Below the pieces are notes generated by a model, which saw nothing but the letters and a program-made list of their open reading frames with translations, was not told the origin of the DNA and searched no databases. The translations under genes were made by a program, and so were the position numbers. Source: Methanocella sp. (GTDB lineage Archaea > Halobacteriota > Methanocellia > Methanocellales > Methanocellaceae). Taken from it: a stretch of 43,965 nucleotides of DNA. The stretch covers positions 1 through 43,965 of the forward strand of contig NZ_DATJPM010000022.1 in the NCBI RefSeq assembly GCF_035506375.1, in the 5' to 3' direction. Of the stretch, positions 23,578 through 31,064 are shown piece after piece; position 1 is the first letter of the stretch, and the number at the start of each line of letters is the position of its first letter.

Positions 23578-24203
23578 CCCACGACTCCATCGCCATCTTA
23601 AAAAAGGAGCTGGAGGTATTCAGGGCCATAAGCCCCCGCAGCATCGAGGGGCAGGTTTCCGCCGCGGGCTTCCGCTGCAGGCATTGTGCCAAATGCTGCA
23701 GCGGCCGCTTTGGCGATAACACCGTGACTATTTTCCCCTCCGAAATACGGGCCATAATGGCGGTCAGTGGCTCGGGATGGTTTGACGTCGCCCGCCCGCA
23801 CGAGAGCGGCGACGTCGACGCCTGCGGCGTCATCCATACGTTCGAGTGGGTCCTGCGGAAGAAGGAGAACGGCGACTGCGCCTTCCTGGGGGGCGGCAGG
23901 TGCGCTATCTACGACCTCCGGCCCCTCATCTGCCGAACATATCCCATGCGGCTGGAGGGCGAGGAGCTCGAGCTCTACGAGTGTGACGGCCTGGGCACGG
24001 GAGCGACCGATAACGCGCCGGACCTGGCCTGCACCCTGGTGAAGCGGCAGATCGCCGAGACTGCCGAGATGATCTCGCTGCTGGAAAAGCTCGACGCCAT
24101 GCCTGAGGGCGCCCCGGCGTCCGGCCGGCTATACGCCGTCCACGATGGCGAGGGCACTCGTATGGTCGTGGAGAAAGCTGATGGCAGCTTTTCCTTTTTA
24201 TAA
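23574..24203 (+). CDS. YkgJ-family cysteine-cluster protein
   Basis: A 209-residue protein of the zinc/iron-chelating YkgJ type. The signature is the cluster Cys35, Cys38, Cys41, Cys42 (CRHCAKCC), followed by GDCAFLGGGRCAIYDLRPLI, CRTYP and later cysteines near residues 145-155, a set that can hold an Fe-S cluster or zinc. The GTG overlaps the guaAA stop by 4 bp, so the genes are coupled; the reason is unknown. A second protein of this family is encoded at 24716 on the other strand, with a peroxiredoxin between, which suggests a redox or metal theme. Confidence 0.85.
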   Translation: MTHDSIAILKKELEVFRAISPRSIEGQVSAAGFRCRHCAKCCSGRFGDNTVTIFPSEIRAIMAVSGSGWFDVARPHESGDVDACGVIHTFEWVLRKKENGDCAFLGGGRCAIYDLRPLICRTYPMRLEGEELELYECDGLGTGATDNAPDLACTLVKRQIAETAEMISLLEKLDAMPEGAPASGRLYAVHDGEGTRMVVEKADGSFSFL

Positions 24204-24268
24204 ACGTGCTTTAAAATCGGGATATTTTTAATTCAAAATTGGTTTTTTATCTTATTGCTATGTATAAC

Positions 24269-24754
24269 ATGGAATATCGCATAGAGGTCGGCGAGATGGC
24301 CCCGGATTTCCGGCTGAAGAGCACGGATGGGCGCGAAATACGGCTCTATGACTGCAAGAATAAAAAGACGGTCCTGCTATTCTTCTTCAACCACGGATGC
24401 ACGGAGCGCCTGAAAACGCTGGCCGCTGACTATGGCCGGTTCAAGGACGCGGGCGTGGCAGTCTTTCCCGTAAGCATCATGAAAGTGGACGAGGGGAAGG
24501 CGCTCGTGCAAAAACTCGGGCTGCCGTTCGGGATCCTCTGCGACGATGACCACGCGGTGGTCCGGGACTATAAGATGGGGCAGTGCAGCGACACGCCGTC
24601 ACAAGTCTGCTTCGAGGTCATCCACGACGTCGAGTTCCCGACGATGCTGGTCGTCGATACCAGCGGCATCATAAGGTATAAGCAAAGCGTTGGAGCCTCC
24701 GGGACGCCGGATAACCTAACGCTGATGGAGCAGTGCCGCAAGGCCTTTAAATAG
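24269..24754 (+). CDS. Peroxiredoxin-like thiol peroxidase (AhpC/TSA, Bcp-like)
   Basis: About 161 residues of the thioredoxin-fold peroxiredoxin class: GEMAPDFRLKSTDGREIRLY at the start, then LLFFFNHGCTERLKTLAADY, with the Cys at the place of the peroxidatic cysteine, and VSIMKVDEGKALVQKLGLPF. It probably reduces peroxides in the cytoplasm, useful to an oxygen-sensitive methanogen. The usual proline/threonine before the active Cys (PxxxTPxC) is replaced by NHGC, so activity may differ. In-frame starts exist at 24260 and 24269; I chose the latter since the fold begins just after. A TATA candidate is near 24220-24231. Its last 39 bp overlap the convergent gene on the other strand. Confidence 0.82.
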   Translation: MEYRIEVGEMAPDFRLKSTDGREIRLYDCKNKKTVLLFFFNHGCTERLKTLAADYGRFKDAGVAVFPVSIMKVDEGKALVQKLGLPFGILCDDDHAVVRDYKMGQCSDTPSQVCFEVIHDVEFPTMLVVDTSGIIRYKQSVGASGTPDNLTLMEQCRKAFK

Positions 24755-25249
24755 CCGGGCGTCCGGGAACCGGGCGCAGACCTCAGGCTTCGTCCCGTAT
24801 ATCGTGCAGCCCGCGCCGTCGTAGTATATGCAGCCATGCTCCTTCTTTGGAACGACCAGGGCGCCTTCCCGGGACGCGCCGAGCGCAAAGGCCAGGCTGG
24901 CGGTGAGCTTCTCGTCCAGCTCGAATAAGCCCGAGCACATCATTTCGAGGGACCGGGCCTCGCACGGCGTCAGCCCCGCGGGCGGCCCCCGCCTGGGCAT
25001 ATACTCTAAGCTCCCGATGATGTCCAGCCTCTTTTCCGAGATCCAGCGCTGGATGTCATAGACAGAGGGCTCGATGCGCCACGGCCTCCGGCAGCAGCCG
25101 CCGCACCGCTCACAGCGGAAATCCCCGTCGGACGGGAAGGCCGGGCAGATGGCATAGGCTTCGTACGCCGAATACAGCTCTTCCGTCGAGTATGGGCCTC
25201 CACGGGCGCGGGCGAAGAATTCCTGCCGGCTGAGCATATAAATGAGCAT
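24716..25249 (-). CDS. Second YkgJ-family cysteine-cluster protein
   Basis: A 177-residue protein with the cluster CERCGGCCRRPW near residues 45-56. Then come further cysteines in LTPCEARSLEMMC, HGCIYYDGAGCTIYGTKPEV and CARFP, the order expected of the YkgJ zinc/iron-chelate family. It is more divergent from the gene at 23574 than a recent duplicate would be. The start is uncertain: ATG 25249 or ATG 25237; the TATA-like ATTATAATA at 25262-25270 would fit a nearly leaderless start at 25237. The 3' end overlaps the peroxiredoxin gene by 39 bp on the opposite strand, so convergent transcripts share complementary ends. Confidence 0.82.
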   Translation of the reverse strand: MLIYMLSRQEFFARARGGPYSTEELYSAYEAYAICPAFPSDGDFRCERCGGCCRRPWRIEPSVYDIQRWISEKRLDIIGSLEYMPRRGPPAGLTPCEARSLEMMCSGLFELDEKLTASLAFALGASREGALVVPKKEHGCIYYDGAGCTIYGTKPEVCARFPDARLFKGLAALLHQR

Positions 25250-25439
25250 TGATAAGTCCTTTATTATAATTATTTTGGATGCCTTTTTGCCGTCCTTGAA
25301 ATTCGCTGCCCATGGGACGAAACAGAATGAGGATAAACGATATTGCACGGAAATAAAGTGTTTAATGGCAAATCTACTGGTGATAAAGCGATTGTACAGT
25401 AACAAGTATTAAAAACTAATAATGTCAAATAAATGGTTG

Positions 25440-25527
25440 AAGTCCCCCCAATGGAGGATTGACGGCACGACGCCAATTGATAATATGCCCCCCTCAACAA
25501 CGCCGTGCCGCTCATTATCATTTTTTC
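25440..25527 (-). terminator. Hairpin region after the small membrane-protein gene
   Basis: CGGCACGACG (25463-25472) and CGCCGTGCCG (25501-25510) pair over ten positions with one mismatch, just beyond the stop of the minus-strand gene at 25528. The rest of the 278-bp gap 25250-25527 is AT-rich and holds only the promoter of the cysteine-cluster gene. Confidence 0.4.
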
Positions 25528-25746
25528 TCATATCATCGTGCTTATCGCCAGCATAGCGTGCACGAACGCCAGCAGGATCGTCGTCGCCGCGAGCGCCATG
25601 TGCGCTTTAAGTGACCTGACCTTTCCCTTGAATAGCAGGTACCCGTAGCTCGCCGTGGTCATCAGCAGTAAAATCGTCAGCAGCCCAAGCCAGGCGAACA
25701 GCGGCTGGAACCAGACCATCGTAATGGCAATGTCGCGGATGCTCAT
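25528..25746 (-). CDS. Small two-helix membrane protein next to cupredoxins
   Basis: A 72-residue protein with two membrane helices (about 14-39 and 49-70). The second holds two histidines 14 residues apart (HMALAATTILLAFVH), a spacing seen in haem-binding helices of b-type cytochromes. I do not recognise the family. Its ATG overlaps the stop of the cupredoxin lipoprotein gene by 4 bp, so the two are coupled. A membrane electron carrier or a copper-handling partner of the cupredoxins is a reasonable inference, but one helix pair with only two histidines could not hold a bis-histidine haem without dimerising. Confidence 0.7.
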   Translation of the reverse strand: MSIRDIAITMVWFQPLFAWLGLLTILLLMTTASYGYLLFKGKVRSLKAHMALAATTILLAFVHAMLAISTMI

Positions 25747-26153
25747 ACGACGATCACTTTGCCCTTCATGCTCGGGTGAATGCCGCAGCTATAGTCGAAC
25801 GTGCCCGTAGAGTCGAACGTCTTGCTATACGTCTTACCCTGCTGCAGCCCCGCGGACTCGGTGTCCTGGAACTTGACCGTGTGCGTCGTGCCGTCGTTGT
25901 TGGTCCACGTGACCGTGCCGCCTTTTGCGATGGTGACCTCGGCCGGCTGGAACGCGAAGCCGGAGATCGAGACCGAGGCCGTCGGCGTCGCTACCGCCGT
26001 CGCGGACGCCGCTTGCGTTGCGGTCGGGGCAGGCGTGACTGTCGCGGGCAATGGCGTCACGGTGGGCGTTATGGCGGGGCTGGACGTGGTACAGCCGGAA
26101 ATGGCGGTCACCGCCAGGACTAGTATGAGCAGGTATATCCATTCGATCTTCAT
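25743..26153 (-). CDS. Cupredoxin lipoprotein (plastocyanin/amicyanin type)
   Basis: A 136-residue blue-copper protein. A lipoprotein signal with lipobox AISGC (Cys21) is followed by a Thr/Pro/Ala linker (about 22-60) and a cupredoxin domain (about 61-136). The four type 1 copper ligands are visible: His91, Cys123, His126 and Met129 (CGIHPSMKG). It would carry electrons on the outer face of the membrane. It overlaps the start of the small membrane-protein gene by 4 bp. A second cupredoxin lies upstream on the same strand; TTTAAATATATAAATC near 26164-26180 is a promoter for this gene. Confidence 0.9.
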   Translation of the reverse strand: MKIEWIYLLILVLAVTAISGCTTSSPAITPTVTPLPATVTPAPTATQAASATAVATPTASVSISGFAFQPAEVTIAKGGTVTWTNNDGTTHTVKFQDTESAGLQQGKTYSKTFDSTGTFDYSCGIHPSMKGKVIVV

Positions 26154-26201
26154 GTTCTCATTAAATTATTAGATTTATATATTTAAATACCTTCCAAGCG
26201 C

Positions 26202-26513
26202 TTATTTCACGATGACCTGGCCCTTCATGTACGGGTGGATCTCGCAGATGTAGTCGTAGGTGCCGGGCTTGTCGAAGGTCTTCGAATACTGCTCTCCCTT
26301 CTTCATCTCAGGCGACTCGGCGTCCTTGAACTTGACGTCGTGCACGATCGAGTCCATGTTCGTCCATGTGACCGTGCCGCCGCTGGCTATGGTGACCTGC
26401 GCGGGCTGGAACTTATAATCCTTGATCTGCACCTGAGCGCCTGCCGCCGCAAGCGCCGGGGACGAGAAAGAGATGACTAAAGCGGCAAGGATCAGGATAC
26501 ATGACAGCTTCAT
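26202..26513 (-). CDS. Secreted cupredoxin
   Basis: A 103-residue protein: a cleavable signal peptide (about 1-23) and a minimal cupredoxin domain with copper ligands His58, Cys90, His93 and Met96 (CEIHPYMKG). The domain is closely related to that of the next gene (same YSKTFD and GTVTWTN words), so one arose by duplication; this copy lacks the lipobox and linker and may be free outside the cell. The paired soluble and tethered forms suggest an electron relay or copper carrier at the cell surface. Confidence 0.9.
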   Translation of the reverse strand: MKLSCILILAALVISFSSPALAAAGAQVQIKDYKFQPAQVTIASGGTVTWTNMDSIVHDVKFKDAESPEMKKGEQYSKTFDKPGTYDYICEIHPYMKGQVIVK

Positions 26514-26579
26514 GATAACACCATGTAGCCGGTCTGCACGCGGAACGATAACCTTAAGTGCGGAATCCTGCGAAGGATT

Positions 26580-28244
26580 TCACTTGCGGTAGACGAAATA
26601 CCCGGAGAGCTTTTTTGCCAGGCCCGCGTCGTCCATTTTTTCCTCGAACTCGGCGGCGCTGCCGTAAGGGCGGCCCCGGAGGATGGCCATGGCGCGCTTC
26701 TTCCCCACCCCGGGGAGGCTTTCGAGCATCTTCGGCGAAGCCGCGTTCACGTCCAGCGGGTACGGGACGGCCGTGATGGAGCGGAAGCCATGGCCCACGA
26801 CCTTAACGTCGCAAACCGCCCCCAGCGGCAGGGCGGCGGGGATCCCCACGAGAAGAGGGTACGTGGCTATCTGCCGCCCGAACGTGAGGCCGCCGTCGTG
26901 CAGCTCCATGCGGACGGAGGGCATAATGGTGCCGTCGGGAACTACCCTCCGGAGCATTTCCATGTCGATGTCCTTTCGTATCTTTTCCTTGTAGGCGTGG
27001 AACACGCCCTTGTGCTTCCGGGCGATTTTATCTCCCACGTCGCCCATGCAGGTACCCTCGAAGGGCATTACCTGCCGGATGTTAATGCGGCGGAGGAGGA
27101 GCCCTTCGTCCAGCAGGCGCTTTAGAAAGTCGTAGTTGAGGCGGAAGGTCTCCTTTGTCTCGCCCAGCAGGCCATGCACCAGGTTCAGGCCGGGCAGAAG
27201 CTCCGGAAGCCCTGAAGCCCCACGGGCGCCGCCCACCTCGTTCACGATGCGAATGGCCTCGAGGACCTCCTCGGGCATTGCCTTCAGGCTGTTCTGCCTT
27301 ATCACGCGGGGGTCGGCGCTCTCCATTCCGAAGGCCGAGACGTCGCCCGACGTGTGGTGCTTGACGATGACCTTGAGCGCTTCCCGAGAGCGCTCTGGAT
27401 GCCGGGCGATGGTGCCGGGGTTCATATTGTCCAGGTGCAGGACCTTTAGGCCGGGAGCGGCGGCCCGGATGCCCCGGTAGAGGCGCTCGATGGCCTCGAC
27501 GTTGGGCGGGGGGAACTCGACGTCGCCCTTCGCCAGGTACGTGAGCAGGTCGGGCTGGCGGCCGAGGCGGAAATACCGGGCACCGGCCGCGTAAAGCGCC
27601 CCCGTCTCCCGGACGACGTCTTCCACGGGGCGGAAGTCAGGACGGCCGTAGAAACGCTCTGTGCAGAAGGAGCACGTCCCCCGGAAACAGCCCCTGTACG
27701 TCTCCATCTCCAGCATCGTGTAGGGGAAATCCGGGTGCAGGGGCACGATCCTCGCGCCCCTCACCGCCCATTCCGCGATATCCTTTACTGTCCGGCGCAG
27801 AGCCGGGTCCACCGAAAGGCCTTCCGTCAGGTACCCGTGGACGACCGCCTCGATATCCCCGGTCGCCACGATGTCGAACGCGGGGCTGGCTCCCATGTGC
27901 CGGGCCATCTTACCGCCCTCGGTGCCCGGGCCGAACATTGAGATGGGGCCGCCCAGTATCTTTTTTGCCCTCACGCCGGCCACGTACCTCTCCAGCTCCG
28001 GCAGCGTGGCGGGCGTGCCGCCGATGTACTTGCCCGGGACGGTCACGCCGGCGATAGCGACCACCAGGTCGGACTTATTCATGATCTCCAGGATCGAGGC
28101 GTCCTTTCGCAGCTGGTCGATGGTGAAATACAGGGCTTCGCCCGGAAGCGCGCCCGCGACATACCGTGGGTAGGGCGCCATGTAAGGGGGGACGCCCAGG
28201 CAGGCGGGCTCGTCCACGTAGCCGTCCAGGATGACCGTTCGCAT
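26580..28244 (-). CDS. Radical SAM protein with C-terminal helix-hairpin-helix (COG1031-like)
   Basis: A 554-residue protein. An N-terminal region of the B12-binding-like type (about 1-130) precedes a radical SAM core with cysteines 196, 201 and 204 (RGCFRGTCSFC), a CX4CX2C rather than the common CX3CX2C. The C-terminal 65 residues form a helix-hairpin-helix with LESLPGVGKKRAMAILRGRP, implying nucleic acid binding. This combination matches the archaeal family COG1031, of unknown substrate; RNA or DNA modification is likely. It is divergent from the pseudo-ATPase gene, with an 87-bp gap between, and is followed by the cupredoxin genes. Confidence 0.85.
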   Translation of the reverse strand: MRTVILDGYVDEPACLGVPPYMAPYPRYVAGALPGEALYFTIDQLRKDASILEIMNKSDLVVAIAGVTVPGKYIGGTPATLPELERYVAGVRAKKILGGPISMFGPGTEGGKMARHMGASPAFDIVATGDIEAVVHGYLTEGLSVDPALRRTVKDIAEWAVRGARIVPLHPDFPYTMLEMETYRGCFRGTCSFCTERFYGRPDFRPVEDVVRETGALYAAGARYFRLGRQPDLLTYLAKGDVEFPPPNVEAIERLYRGIRAAAPGLKVLHLDNMNPGTIARHPERSREALKVIVKHHTSGDVSAFGMESADPRVIRQNSLKAMPEEVLEAIRIVNEVGGARGASGLPELLPGLNLVHGLLGETKETFRLNYDFLKRLLDEGLLLRRINIRQVMPFEGTCMGDVGDKIARKHKGVFHAYKEKIRKDIDMEMLRRVVPDGTIMPSVRMELHDGGLTFGRQIATYPLLVGIPAALPLGAVCDVKVVGHGFRSITAVPYPLDVNAASPKMLESLPGVGKKRAMAILRGRPYGSAAEFEEKMDDAGLAKKLSGYFVYRK

Positions 28245-28331
28245 CGCTTTAATAATGACAGCGCGGCCTAATAACGTTACCCTGCCAGACTCAAAAGTTT
28301 AATGTAAGCTCAGGTTAATTTAAAGGGTTAT

Positions 28332-30299
28332 ATGGCGAAGACTTCTCCACTTTCGAAGCCTCAATGGCTCGTTTTCAATATCCGGGCGTATGGCGAGCGT
28401 CGGTTAAAGGCGCTTGAAGATTACCTGAAGGCCCGGGACGAGGTCATCGAGGCGCGGGTCATCCCGCAGGACGGTAAGCTGCTCGTCAGGGCCATGGCCG
28501 GGACGGGCGCCCGGGAAGTGGAGGACGCGGCGCTCGAGGGCGGTTTCCCGGTCGTGGAGTCCAGGGCTCCAATGGACTCGGCCGGGGGGAGGCTGGAGCT
28601 CGTTCTGCTCGCCTTAACGGTGCTGGCCACGGTGCTGTCATTCCTTGGCACCTACTATAATGTGATCACCGGCGACACGGCCACGCTCGTCGGGGCCTTT
28701 ATCGCCTTCATCTGTGGCTATCCAATACTCAAGAACGCCCTCGAGGACCTTTTCGAGCGGAAGTTCGGCCTGCAGCTCATCCTGGCCATGTCCATTCTGG
28801 CGCCGCTGTTCTACTCATACCAGTCGGGCCATCCCCTGTATTATGCGTCGGGCATCATCGTGCTCATCAGCCAGGCCTCGAACATCCTGAACCGCTACAT
28901 CGAGCCAAGGTTCAGGGACATGGGCTTTTTCCTTCCCTCAATGGCCATGAACGAAAAGGGCGAGTGGGTTGAAACGGCCGATGCCCACGAACAAAAAGTC
29001 ATGCCAGGATTCCACGTGCCGTCGGACGGCACGGTGGCGGAAGGCCAGGGTCTCGCCGTTCCGGCGGGCTCCTGCGTGGGCTCCCGGCTAATAGAAGGCT
29101 CGCCCGTGACTGGCGGCTCGCTCCTGATGGAAGGCACGGTGCTGGTAAAGCCCGGGGAAAAGGGCGAGCTTCGCCTCCAGAAGGCCGCCGTGGCGTTCGC
29201 GGAAGCCCGGAAGCCTATCGAGGTACTACTAAGCTATCCGAAGTCCATAGAGCGGGCCCTGCTGCTGGTCGCCATCATGGGCATCAGCTTCGTGGTCCTC
29301 TTTTACGGCAACTACACGGCGGCGACGGCCATCCTGATCGCGGCGGCCCCGGCGGCGGCGCTCCTCGCCCGGCCGCTGTCTCTCATATCCTGCGGCCTTT
29401 CGGCGTCGAGGCAGGGCGCAGGATTCATGAGCCACGGCTCCATCGAGCGCATGAGCATGACGGACGCCGTCGCCTTCGACGGCCTGGGCTCCGTGGCCGA
29501 TAAGGCCTCGCTGGCGGACGTGGCGCCCTCCGAAGGCAGTTCCGCCGGCGATGTAAAGGCCGTGGTGGACGCCTATAAAGGCGATGACCCCTCGTTCATG
29601 GATGCACGAGAGATGGGCGGACATTCTCTCCTCGGCTTGGCCGACGCGTCCCGGCTGTGCCAGGTGCCGGAAGTCCTTCTCACCAGGGCCCGTGCTTTCG
29701 AGAGCCAGGGGAAGCTGACCCGCTATGCGTTCAAAGGCTCTATGCTTCTGGGCATTGCCGCCTTCGACCTGTCCGTCCCCGCCGACATGAAGGCCTCGGT
29801 GGAGAGGCTTAACAAGCTGGGCGTCAAGAACGTGATGCTCCTCTCTTCCGAGCCCGCGGCCGTTTCCGACGCCTTCGCGAAGAAAGCGGGCATCGCCATC
29901 GTAAAGCCCCGCCTGGACGACGACGAGCGCCTCGAGTTCATAAGAAAGCTCGGCGCCGATCGCAAGAACGTGCTAGCGGCCGGCCGGGGCTGCGAGATCT
30001 CCAGGTTCGCCGCGAACGCCGCCGCCGTCACGGTAAAAGAGCAGGCGCTGGGCTTCGAGGGCCTGGAGGACGCGATCTGCTCTTCCCCGGCGGAAGTTGC
30101 CGGCCTGATCTCGCTCTCGAAAAAGGAAGTAAAGCGGACCAGCGAGGGCATGTCGTTCGGCTTCTATTTTAATACGATCGCCATCATTATCGCCTCGACG
30201 ACCCTGGTGGATATCGAGCTGGTGCTGCTCATGGTGGCGGCCAGCGTCGTGGCCATCGCCACCAACTCCGCCCGATTATACTTCTCCAGGCTTAAATAA
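28332..30299 (+). CDS. P1B-type ATPase-like protein lacking catalytic motifs (pseudoenzyme)
   Basis: A 655-residue protein with the full layout of a heavy-metal P-type ATPase: an HMA-like N-domain (about 11-75), paired helices (about 89-140), an A-domain-like part (about 205-280), two helices (about 308-350), a P/N region (about 375-565) and two end helices. Yet key motifs are gone. The HMA domain has no CxxC. The A-domain TGES region reads EGSPVTG (255-261). The CPC of the transport helix is A-P-A (339-341). DKTGT is DGLGS (383-387). The GDGxND hinge is GRGCEI (551-556). Only the acceptor Asp remains. It cannot be a normal pump, yet the frame is intact. A ribosome site AAAGGG precedes the ATG. 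A partner or sensor role beside the cupredoxins is speculation. Confidence 0.82.
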   Translation: MAKTSPLSKPQWLVFNIRAYGERRLKALEDYLKARDEVIEARVIPQDGKLLVRAMAGTGAREVEDAALEGGFPVVESRAPMDSAGGRLELVLLALTVLATVLSFLGTYYNVITGDTATLVGAFIAFICGYPILKNALEDLFERKFGLQLILAMSILAPLFYSYQSGHPLYYASGIIVLISQASNILNRYIEPRFRDMGFFLPSMAMNEKGEWVETADAHEQKVMPGFHVPSDGTVAEGQGLAVPAGSCVGSRLIEGSPVTGGSLLMEGTVLVKPGEKGELRLQKAAVAFAEARKPIEVLLSYPKSIERALLLVAIMGISFVVLFYGNYTAATAILIAAAPAAALLARPLSLISCGLSASRQGAGFMSHGSIERMSMTDAVAFDGLGSVADKASLADVAPSEGSSAGDVKAVVDAYKGDDPSFMDAREMGGHSLLGLADASRLCQVPEVLLTRARAFESQGKLTRYAFKGSMLLGIAAFDLSVPADMKASVERLNKLGVKNVMLLSSEPAAVSDAFAKKAGIAIVKPRLDDDERLEFIRKLGADRKNVLAAGRGCEISRFAANAAAVTVKEQALGFEGLEDAICSSPAEVAGLISLSKKEVKRTSEGMSFGFYFNTIAIIIASTTLVDIELVLLMVAASVVAIATNSARLYFSRLK

Positions 30300-30307
30300 A
30301 GCGTGCG

Positions 30308-30330
30308 GATATTTATATATTTATTATTTT
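30308..30330 (+). promoter_or_regulatory. TATA promoter of the surface-protein gene
   Basis: GGATATTTATATATTTATTA, centred about 30 bp before ATG 30344, with no ribosome site between, suggests a leaderless message. Confidence 0.5.
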
Positions 30331-30343
30331 ATATTAATTTTCG

Positions 30344-30880
30344 ATGAGATTATCGGCGGTCGCCGTGGCCATGCTGTTTGTGCTAGCGACGGCTCCGGCC
30401 CTCGCCCAGGAATACGGCTCCATCACCGGCATCGTGACCTCGGCCAATAACGCCGCCGTCCCGGGCGCGACCGTCACGCTATGGGCCATCGAGGATGGGA
30501 CTCCCGTCTTTGCCGTCGTCCCCAATAATCCTCAATATACCTCCAACTTCTCCAGCTCGTTGCCCGGGGCGTACGCCTTCACCGGCGTCCCGCCGGGCAC
30601 GTATAACGTGACGGCCGAGTGGAACGGCAGCTGGTTCTACACGCAGGTGAACCTTACCAGCGGCACCGTCACCGCGAACATTGTCATCCCCGTATATGTG
30701 GACGTCCTTTCCATCCGGCCGCCCATGGCCATTCCAGCGCCGAAGACGTACTACACCTTCGTGCCGGTGCGCGTTTCGTCGCCCATGCCGCAGCCGACGA
30801 CGGCGAGGAGTCCCGGATTTGAGGCTATTATACTATTGTTTGGGATATGTATAGCCGCATACACGCGAGCTAGACGTTGA
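30344..30880 (+). CDS. Secreted, anchored regulatory-like-domain protein
   Basis: A 178-residue protein: signal peptide (1-21, ending ALAQE), one carboxypeptidase-regulatory-like domain (ITGIVTSANNAAVPGATVTL, then YAFTGVPPGTYNVTAEW), a Pro/Thr linker (about 130-152) and a C-terminal hydrophobic helix (about 155-173) ending ARR. It is the fifth gene of this plan in the window. It follows the pseudo-ATPase gene by 44 bp but has its own TATA element. Function unknown; probably a surface protein. Confidence 0.8.
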   Translation: MRLSAVAVAMLFVLATAPALAQEYGSITGIVTSANNAAVPGATVTLWAIEDGTPVFAVVPNNPQYTSNFSSSLPGAYAFTGVPPGTYNVTAEWNGSWFYTQVNLTSGTVTANIVIPVYVDVLSIRPPMAIPAPKTYYTFVPVRVSSPMPQPTTARSPGFEAIILLFGICIAAYTRARR

Positions 30881-30897
30881 TTTATATCTAAGTTACA

Positions 30898-30960
30898 AAG
30901 CTGACGGAGGCACTATTCTCACCACAAAGGCATGATGGCACGGAGGCTCACAAAGTTTTC
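30898..30960. repeat. Dispersed intergenic repeat, copy 2
   Basis: AAGCTGACGGAGGCACTATT (30898-30917) is identical to 10662-10681, followed by CACCACAAAGGCA, GCACGGAG and CTCACAAAG in the same order as copy 1. It sits just after the surface-protein gene and before rnz. Confidence 0.8.
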
Positions 30961-31064
30961 CTATGAAAATGTCATGTTACAGATTTTTCATTAATCAAAT
31001 GTTAAAATACGGCCTCCAAGAGCCACATTTTAATAGCTCCGGCACGTATAACTAAACGGTTCTC

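Noticed and set aside
28332..30299. Working copper- or zinc-exporting P1B ATPase
   Set aside because: CPC, CxxC, TGES, KTGT and GDGxND are all altered, so a normal ATP-driven pump is not supported.
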